Assembly: GCF_002356295.1 (NCBI RefSeq)
Contig: NZ_AP018042.1
Span: forward strand, 2,016,361-2,080,360
Source: Labilibaculum antarcticum
Lineage (GTDB): Bacteria > Bacteroidota > Bacteroidia > Bacteroidales > Marinifilaceae
Direction: 5' to 3'
DNA: 64,000 nt
Of the stretch, positions 16,852 through 26,793 are shown in pieces; the first letter of the stretch is position 1; each line of letters starts with the position of its first letter. The notes beneath the pieces are model-generated. The model was not told the origin of the DNA. It did not search any database and saw only the letters and a program-made list of their open reading frames with translations. The translations under genes were made by a program, and so were the position numbers.

Positions 16852-18792
16852 TTACTTGTATGAACGTTGAGTTAATTTCACATTCTCGAATACTAATTCT
16901 TCCTTGTTTAATTTAGGAGCCTTACCTTCGCCCTGGTATTCCCAAGCCGAAACATATGCAAAGTTCTCATCATCACGTTTAGCTTCACCATCTTCAGTAG
17001 TTGATTCCTCACGATAGTGACCACCACAAGATTCTTTACGATCCAAAGCATCGTAAGCCATTAATTCACCTAAATCAAGGAAATCTTCAACACGACCCGC
17101 TTTTTCCAATTCAATATTCATTGCATCGTAATCACCAGGAATACGAAGATCTTTATAGAAATCTTTACGAATTGCTTGAATCTCTTTGATCGCTAGTTTT
17201 AGCCCCTCTTCATTACGAGCCATTCCAATGTTTTCCCACATCACATTACCCAAACGCTTGTGAAAAGAATCTACGGTCTTAGTCCCTTTTATATTGTATA
17301 AACGAGTCATACGATCGGTAACTGCCTTTTCTTTCTTCACAAACTCCTGATGATTTACATCGATACGTGGAACCTGTATCTCATCAGCAAGATAATCACC
17401 AATTGTATAAGGCAATACGAAATATCCATCAGCCAAACCTTGCATCAAAGCAGAAGCACCTAAACGGTTCGCTCCGTGATCAGAAAAGTTAGCTTCACCA
17501 ATTGCGTATAAACCAGGAACGTTAGTCATCAAGTTATAATCAACCCAAATACCACCCATTGTATAGTGAATAGCAGGGTAAATTTGCATTGGTAATTCAT
17601 AAGGATTTGCTGCTGTAATTTTCTCATACATCTGAAACAAGTTACCATAACGAGCTTCAATAACATCCTTACCCAATCTTTCGATAGAATATTTAAAATC
17701 AAGATAAACTGCTTTACCTGTTTCGTTTACACCGAAACCTTCATCACATCTTTCTTTTGCTGCACGAGATGCAACGTCACGAGGAACCAAGTTACCATAT
17801 GATGGGTATCTTCTTTCCAAGTAGAAATCACGATCTTCTTCAGCAATATCATTCGCTGTGATTTGACCTTTTTGCAATTTAACTGCATCTTCTTTTTTCT
17901 TTGGAGTCCAAACACGACCATCATTACGCAATGATTCCGACATTAAAGTCAGTTTCGATTGTTGTTCGCCATGAATTGGAATACAGGTTGGGTGAATTTG
18001 CACGTAGCAAGGATTCGCGAAACAAGCACCGTTTTTGTAGGCTTGCCAAGCAGCTCCAGCGTTACATCCCATAGCATTTGTCGACAAGAAGAATACATTA
18101 CTGTATCCACCAGTTGCAAGTACTACAGCATGAGCACTGTGACGTTCGATCTCACCAGTAACCAAGTTACGAGTAATGATACCACGAGCTTTTCCTTCGA
18201 TAATTACGATATCCAATAACTCGCTACGTTCGTGCATTTCAATTTTTCCTTGTCCGATCATACGATTCATAGAAGCGTAACAACCTAACAACAACTGCTG
18301 TCCGGTTTGACCACGAGCATAGAAAGTACGACTTACCAACACACCACCGAATGAACGGTTAGATAATGTTCCGCCATACTCACGTGCAAAAGGGACACCT
18401 TGAGCAACACATTGGTCAATGATCTCTCCACTTACCTCAGACAAACGATGAACGTTAGCTTCACGTGCGCGGTAATCACCACCTTTAACTGTATCGTAAA
18501 ATAAACGATGAACTGAATCGTTATCGTTCTGATAATTTTTTGCAGCGTTAATACCCCCCTGAGCAGCAATAGAGTGAGCTCTACGACCTGAATCCTGATA
18601 GCAAAATGCTTTTACGTTGTACCCCATCTCTGCCATAGAAGCGGCAGCAGATCCACCGGCCAATCCGGTTCCTACAACGATAATATCTAATTTTCTCTTA
18701 TTCGCAGGACTAACCACCTTAATGGCAGCTTTATGGCTTGACCACTTTTCAGCTATTGGTCCGGCTGGAATTTTTGAATTTAATACTGTCAT
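16852..18792 (-). CDS. sdhA: succinate dehydrogenase/fumarate reductase flavoprotein subunit
   Basis: Catalytic subunit with covalently bound FAD. Features: Rossmann motif [36 protein letters not shown] (the His of the SxAAQGG segment region binds FAD), the active-site segments HPTCIP and [21 protein letters not shown], and [15 protein letters not shown]. Length 646 is as expected for the type with an sdhC single-subunit anchor. Second gene of sdhCAB. Forms complex II with the subunits encoded on both sides. Confidence 0.97.
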   Translation of the reverse strand: MTVLNSKIPAGPIAEKWSSHKAAIKVVSPANKRKLDIIVVGTGLAGGSAAASMAEMGYNVKAFCYQDSGRRAHSIAAQGGINAAKNYQNDNDSVHRLFYDTVKGGDYRAREANVHRLSEVSGEIIDQCVAQGVPFAREYGGTLSNRSFGGVLVSRTFYARGQTGQQLLLGCYASMNRMIGQGKIEMHERSELLDIVIIEGKARGIITRNLVTGEIERHSAHAVVLATGGYSNVFFLSTNAMGCNAGAAWQAYKNGACFANPCYVQIHPTCIPIHGEQQSKLTLMSESLRNDGRVWTPKKKEDAVKLQKGQITANDIAEEDRDFYLERRYPSYGNLVPRDVASRAAKERCDEGFGVNETGKAVYLDFKYSIERLGKDVIEARYGNLFQMYEKITAANPYELPMQIYPAIHYTMGGIWVDYNLMTNVPGLYAIGEANFSDHGANRLGASALMQGLADGYFVLPYTIGDYLADEIQVPRIDVNHQEFVKKEKAVTDRMTRLYNIKGTKTVDSFHKRLGNVMWENIGMARNEEGLKLAIKEIQAIRKDFYKDLRIPGDYDAMNIELEKAGRVEDFLDLGELMAYDALDRKESCGGHYREESTTEDGEAKRDDENFAYVSAWEYQGEGKAPKLNKEELVFENVKLTQRSYK

Positions 18793-18814
18793 AACCGTTT
18801 TTTATTAGTAGCAA

Positions 18815-19471
18815 TTAAGCAAAAAAGTGTAAATACAAAGGAATGATTGTGAATCCGGCAGCAACAAAAATTGCATAGATGTAACCAACTTTTTCCAATC
18901 TTGATCTCCATAACTTATTACTTAAACCAACTGACTGAAAAGCTGACCAAAATCCATGAGCCAAGTGCAGTCCTAACAAAATAGCACCTACAATATAAAG
19001 TCCGGTATAAACCAGTCCCAAAGAGCCATTCGTAAATAGATTTTTCACCAACTGATAATCATCATGAACATTTCCTTCGATCTGAATAGGAATAAAGAAA
19101 TGCAGTAAGTGCATTGCGATGAAAACCAAAACAAGACCACCCAAAACAAACATGTTTCGAGACGACCAGGTACTGCTTTCTCCCAAATTTTGAGAAGCAT
19201 ACTTCTGTGGACGGGCTTTCATGTTTTGAATGGTTAAAATTATCGCATAAATAATATGGATAATAAAACCACCAGCCAATACAGGCTGTAAACCAAAACG
19301 AATAACCGGGATAGACATGAAATGTGCTCCGGCATTAAACAGCTCACCTGTGCTGTCAAACATCAAAAAGGAGTTCAATATCAGATGTACTAAAATAAAT
19401 AGTACAAGAAAAAGCCCTGATAAACTCATTATCAACTTCTTCCCAATAGATGAACTTAAAAAACTGCTCAT
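18815..19471 (-). CDS. sdhC: succinate dehydrogenase/fumarate reductase cytochrome b subunit
   Basis: Membrane anchor of complex II, 218 residues, five hydrophobic helices, of the single-subunit diheme (type B) kind. Family features: IGKKLIMSLSGLFLVLFILVHLILN at the N-terminus (His in LVHL), AMHLLHFFIP, and LGLHLAHGFWSAFQSVG (heme-ligating His positions). It heads the operon sdhCAB. A -7 box candidate lies 53 bp upstream. Confidence 0.94.
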   Translation of the reverse strand: MSSFLSSSIGKKLIMSLSGLFLVLFILVHLILNSFLMFDSTGELFNAGAHFMSIPVIRFGLQPVLAGGFIIHIIYAIILTIQNMKARPQKYASQNLGESSTWSSRNMFVLGGLVLVFIAMHLLHFFIPIQIEGNVHDDYQLVKNLFTNGSLGLVYTGLYIVGAILLGLHLAHGFWSAFQSVGLSNKLWRSRLEKVGYIYAIFVAAGFTIIPLYLHFFA

Positions 19472-19524
19472 AAGTTTAAAGATTTAATTAGACTGTTTTT
19501 TATAAACTTTACTATATTAATTCG

Positions 19525-19532
19525 CAAATGTA
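19525..19532 (-). promoter_or_regulatory. sdhCAB promoter, -7 box
   Basis: TACATTTG on the minus strand fits TAnnTTTG and lies 53 bp upstream of the sdhC start. No exact TTTG at -33. Confidence 0.45.
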
Positions 19533-19916
19533 AATGCTCCTTATTGACGAAACGATATTTAGGAACATGTATAAATTATTTAGACTGATTCTACACCGAA
19601 TCAAGTTCTTAATCTTACTGGATATTTACCAATTTAAATCTAGGTATAATTCTAATTTAAAATCAATTACAGAATAAATTCCTTATTTACTTTCCCCTAA
19701 AGTCCGCAAGTTATCAAATATTTGTATGTTATAGAACAAGGTTTTGAGATATTGTTTTAATTTAGAATCAACAAATTGTATCGAAGCTTAAATTTTAGCT
19801 GTAAAACACACTTATATTTACAGTATGGCTAAAAACCGAACTGAAATTTCTGTTTGGAACCCCAAACCCCTAAAGTGGACTTAAACAAAAGAATTTAAAA
19901 TATACTTTCAAAAAAC
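19533..19916. other. intergenic region, divergent promoters
   Basis: AT-rich gap between sdhC (minus) and the hydrolase gene (plus). I see no gene, strong hairpin or repeat in it beyond the sdh -7 box noted. Confidence 0.5.
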
Positions 19917-20708
19917 ATGGATCAATTTTTACAATTTAAAAACTACAACTTACGATACAGAGATCAGGGAAAAGGAAATACCGTTCTATTATTGCATGGA
20001 TATTTAGAGTCTCTGGAAACATTCCAATCCTTTGCTACTGACCTTTCCAGATTAGCGCGTGTAATTACTCTTGATTTACCTGGCCACGGATTATCCGACT
20101 TAAAAGTGAAATCGTGCAGCGTGGAAGAGATGGCTGAAGCTGTGAATAACTTAGCTCTGCATCTGCAACTCAAAAAGATCAATATCATTGGTCACTCGAT
20201 GGGTGGCTACGTGGCTTTGGCTTTCGCCGATAAATTTAAAGATCAGCTTGAAAGTTTCTGCCTGTTTCATTCCTCGCCAAATGCGGATACGGAAGAAAAA
20301 AAGACTAATCGAAAAAAAGAAATTGAGCTTGTAATAAAAGGCAAAAAAGAACGTATTTGTAAGGCCAGCATCCCAAATACGTTTTCGAATAAGAACCTGG
20401 ATAAATTTGCCCATGAAATTGAGCGGATAACTGAAATTGCATGTAAAACTTCCGATCATGGAATGATTGCCGCATTGGAAGCCATGATAAACCGACCAGA
20501 CCGGAATCATATATTAAAGGCTCTGGACATGCCCAAAGTAAGCATTATGGGCAAGGAAGATAATTTTATTCCTTTGAAAGTCGCCGGAGAAATTGCCAGG
20601 GAAAATGGGTTGACACCTTTTGTACTGCAAACATCTGGCCACATGGGCTTTATTGAACAACGACAGGAATGTTTGCGGGAGGTGTTTCGGATTATTTATG
20701 AGTGCTAG
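19917..20708 (+). CDS. alpha/beta-fold hydrolase
   Basis: 263-residue cytoplasmic hydrolase. It has the oxyanion-hole segment VLLLHGYLESLETF, LDLPGHGLSD, the nucleophile elbow GHSMGGYVAL (Ser of GxSxG), and a late GHMGF (catalytic His) with an Asp in MGKEDNFIP. The layout resembles the MenH/BioH-like esterase group, but the substrate is not evident. Monocistronic; the gap behind it holds the 21-bp repeat array. Confidence 0.88.
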   Translation: MDQFLQFKNYNLRYRDQGKGNTVLLLHGYLESLETFQSFATDLSRLARVITLDLPGHGLSDLKVKSCSVEEMAEAVNNLALHLQLKKINIIGHSMGGYVALAFADKFKDQLESFCLFHSSPNADTEEKKTNRKKEIELVIKGKKERICKASIPNTFSNKNLDKFAHEIERITEIACKTSDHGMIAALEAMINRPDRNHILKALDMPKVSIMGKEDNFIPLKVAGEIARENGLTPFVLQTSGHMGFIEQRQECLREVFRIIYEC

Positions 20709-20755
20709 GAATTGACGGTGATTGCACTGAAAGATATGGTTAAACTTGATCCATA

Positions 20756-21325
20756 AAAATTTAACCACAAAGGATACACAAAGTATTTTCACGAAGAACA
20801 CAAAGTATCTTAAGTTTAAGTTGACTCAATCATTTGGTCTTTAAAATTAAGTAATAATCTGTCAAACTATTTCAGGATAAGACAGTAACATCCTGAATGA
20901 TAGCACCCCGGACAACAGGAGGTTATTCCCGGACAAGGGTGAGTATCTCCCGGACAAGAAAAAGAGCTTCACGGACACAAACCAGGGTTTCCCGGACAAG
21001 GGGTGAGTCTTTCCCGGACAGGAAGTAAGGCTTCAGGGACAGACCTCAGATCTTCCCGGACAGAAATCCAGAACTCCCTTTGGGTCAGGAAATAGTCAAG
21101 TGTGGTAGTAAAGCATTAATAAAGGGGAATCGAACAGATTCCTCCAACGGCGAACCAATATCAGGGATTATGTCTGCCCTTATTGAAGATGCTTTTGAAA
21201 GTAAATTGGCATGTATCACTAACCAACATACCCTTATTACAAAAAGTAAAAATCTCACAATTGAATCGAAAATTCCTTTGTGAGACTTTGTGTTATCCTT
21301 TGAGTTTACTTTGTGGTTTAAATTT
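20756..21325. repeat. possible repeat cassette bounded by inverted AACCACAAAG ends
   Basis: The left end (20758-20783) reads AAATTTAACCACAAAG then GGATACACAAAGT. The right end, read on the minus strand (from about 21322 inward), gives AAATTTAAACCACAAAG, then after 12 bp GGATAACACAAAGT. These two matching blocks face inward and enclose the 21-bp array and about 200 bp of non-coding DNA. The right end lies within the 3' end of the 5'-nucleotidase gene. No transposase is present, so this would be non-autonomous if mobile at all. Confidence 0.45.
20907..21062. repeat. array of eight 21-bp spaced CCCGGACA units
   Basis: The octamer CCCGGACA (two units CACGGACA and CAGGGACA) begins at 20907, 20928, 20949, 20970, 20991, 21013, 21034 and 21055: steps of 21 bp with one of 22. 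The 13 bases between octamers are variable. Not a CRISPR: repeats are too short and the period too small. 21 bp is two helical turns. Confidence 0.85.
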
Positions 21326-23060
21326 ATTTTTCCCCATAAAGCAACTCATATTCTCTTTTTGTAGCTTCTGCATGCCATTCTTCCGGTATCACTGTCCAGT
21401 TGTTATTGCTCTGAATATCAACAATTCCTTCTTCTTCAATCCACTTCATTAAATAGTAACGTAAATCTTTGGTGGTTGAGTTTATGATACGAGTTGACAA
21501 TTCTTTTTTAGTTAGCCCAGCACCTTCGGTTAGGTGATTTCCCCCGCCATTTCCCCTATAGGAATTAAGTGCAACGCGATACATTTTTGCCTCATCGAAT
21601 GCATCACCATTTGTCATCTTTAAGATACTTACTCTTTCCCCATAAGGCTTTCTCAAATCTACTGTATAATCGATTCCTTCGGCTGAGCTGTAATTAAAGA
21701 ACATCGTACTTAGCCTACTGCCCTTTTCTGTTGTCTTAATAAACAGCATCGGGTCACTTGATTTTCCCATCTGCTGAAACCAGTCGTTATAACTGAATTC
21801 CAAATATCCATGAATCTCTTTTCCTGTTAAACTCATCGTGTATAATAAATTCTCAAATCGATACAATTTAAACAAATCGCGCACCTGAAGTTCTCCCGAA
21901 TCAATAATCGCATTAAAAGAGAGTGGTGAGGCAAAAGAAATATCGGCATCAGCTAAATCCAATTGTATGTTATGTATTAAATCGATAAAAGGAGAATCGC
22001 CAAACATGGCATCTTTTGTCGAAATACTTCTTTTAAAAGTCCCAACCGGACGCGAAACATAACTGCTCACCTCATCAAACAAAGGCTGAAAATGTTCAAT
22101 ATATTCCTTTGATGGTTGCAAATTCTTAACTTCAATCAATTTAGGCTCAAGAATTTTCGTATATCTTTTAGTTGCCTGATCCCATGTGAAATCGACAGTC
22201 ACTTCTGCTAAAAAATGAGCTCTGCTTTGAGGATTTATCACCAAGACTTTCTCCTTATCCGGATTTTCCACCCAAATAATATTCTCCTGATGATCGTGTC
22301 CGCAGATCACCATATCAATACCCGAAACTTTTTCTGCCACAAGCAAAGACGCATTTTCAGGATTTACTTCCGTTTTTTCATGCTCTTCACCTGCTCCGGA
22401 ATGCAACAAACCAATCACAAAATCTGGGTTCTCCTTCTCTTGAATAATCTTCATCCATTTCTGAGCCGATTCAATCATAGGTTCAAAATGCATTCCCGAC
22501 CATATTTTTTCAGGCAACCATTTCGGAATGGCTGGAGTAATCAGACCTAAAACAACAATCTTAACACCTTTTTTCTCAATTACCGAATAAGGCTGAAAGT
22601 AAGGCTTTCCATCGGAGTTACGAACTGCATTTGCAGCCATCCAGGGAAATTGAAATTCTGTAACCAATTTATCGTACACCTCATGACCGGGTTCAATATC
22701 ATGATTCCCAACCGTTGCAGCATCGTACTGCATAAAATTCATTATTTCGGCACATATATGTTTTGTCTCGGGTTTTTCAAAATTCGAATAGTAAACCAAA
22801 GGATCTCCCTGAAGAATATCACCATTATCAAGCAAAACAACTTCAGCATCCCCTTTTTTCCGCTCCTGATCAACGTAAGAATAAACCTGTGCCAAAGAAG
22901 AAGAAGTTTCTCTTTCTTCAACCAAATCATACTGAAACAGTGCCCCGTGAACATCCGAGGTCCCAAAGACTTTTAGTGTAACATGATCTGCCTTCGGAAC
23001 TGCACACGAGCAGATTACAATTACTGCAACACAAAGTATATATATATAATTTCTTTTCAT
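21324..23060 (-). CDS. 5'-nucleotidase/2',3'-cyclic phosphodiesterase-like lipoprotein (UshA family)
   Basis: Periplasmic or surface enzyme for nucleotide salvage, 578 residues. Lipoprotein signal ending VIVICSC (acylated Cys). The N-terminal metallophosphatase domain shows FGTSDVHGALF (DxH), LDNGDILQGDP (GDxxxG), VGNHDIEPG (GNHD), GLLHSGAGEEH and ICGHDHQE (GHxH). The C-terminal 5'-nucleotidase domain has DAMFGDSPFIDLIHNIQ, FENLLYTMSLTGKEI and YRVALNSYRGNGGGNHLT. Preferred nucleotide not deducible. Convergent with the hydrolase gene across the repeat array. Confidence 0.93.
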   Translation of the reverse strand: MKRNYIYILCVAVIVICSCAVPKADHVTLKVFGTSDVHGALFQYDLVEERETSSSLAQVYSYVDQERKKGDAEVVLLDNGDILQGDPLVYYSNFEKPETKHICAEIMNFMQYDAATVGNHDIEPGHEVYDKLVTEFQFPWMAANAVRNSDGKPYFQPYSVIEKKGVKIVVLGLITPAIPKWLPEKIWSGMHFEPMIESAQKWMKIIQEKENPDFVIGLLHSGAGEEHEKTEVNPENASLLVAEKVSGIDMVICGHDHQENIIWVENPDKEKVLVINPQSRAHFLAEVTVDFTWDQATKRYTKILEPKLIEVKNLQPSKEYIEHFQPLFDEVSSYVSRPVGTFKRSISTKDAMFGDSPFIDLIHNIQLDLADADISFASPLSFNAIIDSGELQVRDLFKLYRFENLLYTMSLTGKEIHGYLEFSYNDWFQQMGKSSDPMLFIKTTEKGSRLSTMFFNYSSAEGIDYTVDLRKPYGERVSILKMTNGDAFDEAKMYRVALNSYRGNGGGNHLTEGAGLTKKELSTRIINSTTKDLRYYLMKWIEEEGIVDIQSNNNWTVIPEEWHAEATKREYELLYGEK

Positions 23061-23130
23061 CTTTCTTTTTTTAAAGGGCTGATAAGATACTACTAAAATA
23101 AATACGGATATACTTAAAAATCTATTTCAC

Positions 23131-23164
23131 AAAAAAAAAGGGCTCCAAATTATTTGGAAGCCCT
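23131..23164 (-). terminator. terminator behind the Spy-like gene
   Basis: Minus-strand hairpin GGGCTTCCAAA / TTTGGAGCCC (one bulged base) followed by nine Ts. Confidence 0.85.
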
Positions 23165-23182
23165 ATCACTAATGTATAAAAA

Positions 23183-24088
23183 CTAATTGTTAAAATGCCT
23201 GTGTCCTTTTCCATTGCCGAAACCACGTCCCATTCCCGAATGACTTAAAAAAAGAGTTAATTGATCTTCTGTAAGTATCTTACGCATCTCCATTTTTTGA
23301 TCAACTTTCATTTTGTCCAATTTATTCTGAATTCCAGATAAGCGATCAACATTTTCCATGATCAACTTCTTATCAATGTTTTCAGAAGTCATCAGGTGTT
23401 CTTGCTTTAGCTGCAATTCTTCCGCCTCATCTCTTAAACTTTTTGACTCTTTCATATGAGCAGTGCGAAATTCTTTCATTTGTCCCTTCTGTTCATCCGA
23501 AAAATTCATCCAATTGTTATTTTGTCGGCCTTGCTTCATTCCCTTGGCACCGGAACCTTTTCCGTTCCCATTTCCATTTCCAAATCTTTGCCCTTGTGCC
23601 ATACCACCTTTATCGCACACAGCATCTCTATTCATTCGACCTTGTCCTTTTGTCATCCGGTCTTTTCCACCCTGTCTCATTCCCTTGTTTCTCGCTGGGC
23701 GATTTGCCATCATCACTTTCTGATCATCAGTAAGAACTGATTTTACATCCAATTTCATGGCAATCTGTTCTTTTCTTAGTTGACTTTTTAAAGCCGATGC
23801 TTTGTCAATATTAGAATAAATAGCCTTGAGATCGGGCTTCTCGGCCGACATCAATGTCTTTTGGTGAGCACGTAACTCGTTCAATTCATTTTTCAAATCC
23901 TTGGTTGCTTTGGCAAATTCAATTTTAGATTCTTTTATTTGCTCTTTTTGCTGATCGCTAAACTCGATCCCTTTTGGACAATCCTTTTTAGAACGCATAT
24001 TTCTTTGTGCCTGCAAATCTGGAGCTCCCATACAAATCATTAAACCTGCAACTCCAATTACTGCGACCTTTGTCTTTATATTTTTCAT
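23183..24088 (-). CDS. Spy/CpxP-like protein with two LTxxQ domains
   Basis: Secreted helical protein, 301 residues, signal peptide ending APDLQAQ. The fold is repeated: domain 1 (about 40-130) runs FSDQQKEQIKESKIEFAK ... LTDDQKVMM, and domain 2 (about 190-290) runs FSDEQKGQMKEFRTAHMKE ... LTEDQLTLF. Each has the LTxxQ motif of the Spy/CpxP periplasmic chaperone family. The linker (about 130-190) is Gly/Asn/Met/Lys-rich (GNGNGNGKGSGAKGMKQG). In Bacteroidota such genes are usually in envelope- or metal-stress systems; no sensor genes are adjacent here. Own terminator downstream. Confidence 0.85.
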   Translation of the reverse strand: MKNIKTKVAVIGVAGLMICMGAPDLQAQRNMRSKKDCPKGIEFSDQQKEQIKESKIEFAKATKDLKNELNELRAHQKTLMSAEKPDLKAIYSNIDKASALKSQLRKEQIAMKLDVKSVLTDDQKVMMANRPARNKGMRQGGKDRMTKGQGRMNRDAVCDKGGMAQGQRFGNGNGNGKGSGAKGMKQGRQNNNWMNFSDEQKGQMKEFRTAHMKESKSLRDEAEELQLKQEHLMTSENIDKKLIMENVDRLSGIQNKLDKMKVDQKMEMRKILTEDQLTLFLSHSGMGRGFGNGKGHRHFNN

Positions 24089-24217
24089 GTTTTTTAATTT
24101 TGTAGTTCTAATTCATTTATAAGAACATTACATTCTCTTCGGTACTTTTTGTAAATCGATTACGGATTTTAGACTTCATCTTTTTAAAAAGGTTTAATTC
24201 ATATTTTCACAAATAGA

Positions 24218-24244
24218 AAAAGACCCGCCAAATGCGAGTCTTTT
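24218..24244 (-). terminator. ctpA-like gene terminator
   Basis: AAAAGACCCGC / GCGAGTCTTTT, one mismatch, 5-nt loop, T-run on the minus strand. Confidence 0.8.
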
Positions 24245-24266
24245 CCTAAAATATTTTAAGCTGAAA

Positions 24267-25871
24267 TTACTTAAACAATCCTTCTGCTTCCAGTAATGTT
24301 CTGTCCAGATCTTTAATGATTGGGTAAAACCCTTCATCGTCAATCGCGTCTCTTGCAATATATGCCTTCAACTGAATTTCAATTACATTTAAAGACTGAG
24401 CCAAACCATGAGAGTCAGGCTTTACTCCTTTATCTTTGGCATAAGCAACCAATTCTTTTACAATAGGCTGATGATTAATAAATGCAAGCACCGACTTGTA
24501 ATCTTTCAATTCCAGCATTTCTTTGCGATGATCATCAACAAAAGAGAAGGCATACTGATAGATGACACCTTTACCTCTTAATTCTCTATAATAATCTGAA
24601 TAACCTGAAGTATCAACGGGAATAAACACATCGGGCATAATTCCACCACCACCATAAACAATATTGCCCCCAGGTGTTACATATTTTAAGGAATCATTAA
24701 AATGAATTGAGTCTCTCTTTTCAAATTCCCCATTCAAAAAACGATGATTCAGATCATTGTAATAATCTTCTTTCCCATTCGCGTATGATTTCTGAATACA
24801 TCTGCCTGTTGGAGTGTAATATCTGGCAACAGTTAATCTCAGTGCCGATCCATCAGGAAGACGTCTCTGCTCCTGCACCAATCCTTTACCAAATGATCTG
24901 CGACCAACAATTTTACCTCTGTCGTTATCTTGAATCGCACCAGCAAAAATTTCACTAGCCGAAGCAGAAGCCTCATCAATTAAAACCATTATCGGAAGAT
25001 CCTTAAACTGTCCTTTTCCATTTGACATGTAATCCGTTTTAGGCTGAGATTTCCCATGCGTGTAAACAATCATTTTACCTTCATGCAAAAATTCATTGAT
25101 CATATTTGTAGCCTCGGAAAGATATCCGCCAGTATTACCTCTTAAATCCACAATTAATTGCTTCATCCCTAAGTCCGATAATTTTTGAAGACCTTCGGAA
25201 AATTCGAAATAAGTTGTTGCCGCAAATCGACTTACCTTAATGTATCCTGTTGTATCGGAAATCATATAGGCAACATCAACACTAGCCACAGGAATAGATC
25301 CTCTTAGCAGCTCCTTATCTATGATCGCCTTTTCGCCTCTGCGATAAATTCCAATTTTCACCGGAGTTCCTTTGGGCCCTTTTAAACGATCAATAATATC
25401 GCTATCAGTCATTTTTACCCCGGCAACAAGTGAATCATCAACCATAACGATTCTATCACCCGCCTTTATACCGGCAATTTCTGATGGCCCACCAGGAATA
25501 ACTTTTACAATTGCAACAGTGTCCTGATACCTAATAAATTGAACTCCAATTCCTCCAAAATTCCCTTTCAAATCTTCGTTTACACGTTGTAGATCTTTGG
25601 CTGGAATATATACGGTATGCGGATCCAAATCTTTCAATATAGCCGGAATGGCCTTTTCAACCAGGTCCACGGAAGATACTGTATCTACATAATCTTCCTC
25701 AATCATATCCAATACGATATCCAATTTATTACCTGAATTCTGCAATTGAAAAATTCCAGGATCAACACCTGTTCCTTTTTGAAAAACCGAGTTCAACATC
25801 ATCCCCAACACCACGGCACAAGCCAAAAGTATTGGAAATAATACTGTATTTTTACTATTCTTAATTCCCAT
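24267..25871 (-). CDS. C-terminal processing peptidase, S41 family
   Basis: Periplasmic serine protease of the CtpA/Prc type, 534 residues, with an N-terminal signal anchor (FPILLACAVVLGMML). Order: N-terminal helical part with DLDPHTVYIP, PDZ domain (about 85-175; FGGIGVQFIRYQDTVAIVKVIPGGPSEIAGIKAGDRI split by family motifs), then the S41 core with DLRGNTGGYLSEA, catalytic Ser in DEASASASEIFAGAIQD and catalytic Lys in GRRSFGKGLVQ. A C-terminal helical extension follows. 16 bp behind the dCMP deaminase gene, so probably one transcript. Confidence 0.94.
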   Translation of the reverse strand: MGIKNSKNTVLFPILLACAVVLGMMLNSVFQKGTGVDPGIFQLQNSGNKLDIVLDMIEEDYVDTVSSVDLVEKAIPAILKDLDPHTVYIPAKDLQRVNEDLKGNFGGIGVQFIRYQDTVAIVKVIPGGPSEIAGIKAGDRIVMVDDSLVAGVKMTDSDIIDRLKGPKGTPVKIGIYRRGEKAIIDKELLRGSIPVASVDVAYMISDTTGYIKVSRFAATTYFEFSEGLQKLSDLGMKQLIVDLRGNTGGYLSEATNMINEFLHEGKMIVYTHGKSQPKTDYMSNGKGQFKDLPIMVLIDEASASASEIFAGAIQDNDRGKIVGRRSFGKGLVQEQRRLPDGSALRLTVARYYTPTGRCIQKSYANGKEDYYNDLNHRFLNGEFEKRDSIHFNDSLKYVTPGGNIVYGGGGIMPDVFIPVDTSGYSDYYRELRGKGVIYQYAFSFVDDHRKEMLELKDYKSVLAFINHQPIVKELVAYAKDKGVKPDSHGLAQSLNVIEIQLKAYIARDAIDDEGFYPIIKDLDRTLLEAEGLFK

Positions 25872-25887
25872 GGAAAATATTTTATAT

Positions 25888-26337
25888 CTATTCTATTATA
25901 TTTACATACTTCACTTCAATCCCTGCTCTTTCCAACAATTCCTTCCCTTCAGTACTATGATACTCTTCCGAATAAACAACCCGAACGATACCCGCCTGAA
26001 TAATTAGTTTTGCGCACTCGATACAAGGTGTAGCCGTTACATAGAGCGTGGCATTTTCACTGCTATTGCTTGATTTTGCAACTTTGGTAATTGCATTGGC
26101 CTCTGCATGTAGCACGTAAGGTTTCGTTTTGAAGTTTTCATCCTCACAAACATTCTCGAAGCCAGAAGGTGTTCCGTTGTAGCCATCCGAAATGATCATC
26201 TGATTTTTCACAATTAATGCACCAACCTGCCTTCTTACACAGTAAGAATTTTCAGCCCAAATCAACGCCATTCTTACATATCGTCTATCTAATTTATCTT
26301 GCTTTAGGTCTAAGTCCAACGGTTTCGCATTTTGCAT
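25888..26337 (-). CDS. dCMP deaminase
   Basis: Zinc-dependent deaminase making dUMP from dCMP for dTTP synthesis. Zinc and catalytic motifs: LHAEANAI (HAE) and TPCIECAKLII (PCxxC), with VGALIVKNQMIISDGYNGTPSGFENVCED typical of the ComEB/dCMP deaminase group when read as its blocks. 149 residues, normal. A -7 box TACATTTG lies 29 bp upstream. It precedes the ctp-type peptidase gene by 16 bp, a frequent pair in Bacteroidota. Confidence 0.92.
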   Translation of the reverse strand: MQNAKPLDLDLKQDKLDRRYVRMALIWAENSYCVRRQVGALIVKNQMIISDGYNGTPSGFENVCEDENFKTKPYVLHAEANAITKVAKSSNSSENATLYVTATPCIECAKLIIQAGIVRVVYSEEYHSTEGKELLERAGIEVKYVNIIE

Positions 26338-26366
26338 ACAAACTCTCTTATTTAAAATGGTTCAAA

Positions 26367-26374
26367 CAAATGTA
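26367..26374 (-). promoter_or_regulatory. promoter -7 box for dCMP deaminase/peptidase unit
   Basis: TACATTTG on the minus strand, TAnnTTTG consensus, same sequence as the box before sdhC. No clear -33 TTTG. Confidence 0.45.
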
Positions 26375-26793
26375 TAAAAATATATTGGGAGAACTCCTCT
26401 TGCTCAGCACAGAATCAAGTAAATTTGGCAACACTCCCCTGACATTGAAAATACAAGCTTTCATGGCCAAATAGAAGCCGTTGGTCAAAATCCACACATA
26501 CACCCAGAACTAGCTCCCAAAGTCCACTAAACCAGTACACTAACACCTAATCAAGAGCTGTTAACAATTTTAAAACATCAACAATATATAGAATTACATG
26601 CATTTCCTATAGATTTTCAGTCAGATAAAGATACGTACTGAAAACCAAGTATTTCTATTCATTTTATCAAGATATCAAAAAGCGAACAATTGAATTGTTA
26701 ATATTTATTAAAAGAACATATTTTGCATCACCCAATTTCAAAACGAACAAAACTACAAATACAACAGAGGAATACTGTAATCCACACAAATAA
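26375..26793. other. intergenic region, divergent promoters
   Basis: No gene, strong hairpin or repeat recognised. It should hold the promoter of the Ig-repeat protein gene; ATATTTTG at about 26718 is a one-off match to the -7 consensus and is not called. Confidence 0.45.

Noticed and set aside
20907-21062. CRISPR array
   Set aside because: The repeated core is only 8 bp with a 21-bp period; CRISPR repeats are longer with 25-40 bp spacers, and no cas gene is present.
21080-21283. 67-codon plus-strand frame next to the repeat array
   Set aside because: No homology seen, no start signal, and it lies within the presumed repeat cassette.
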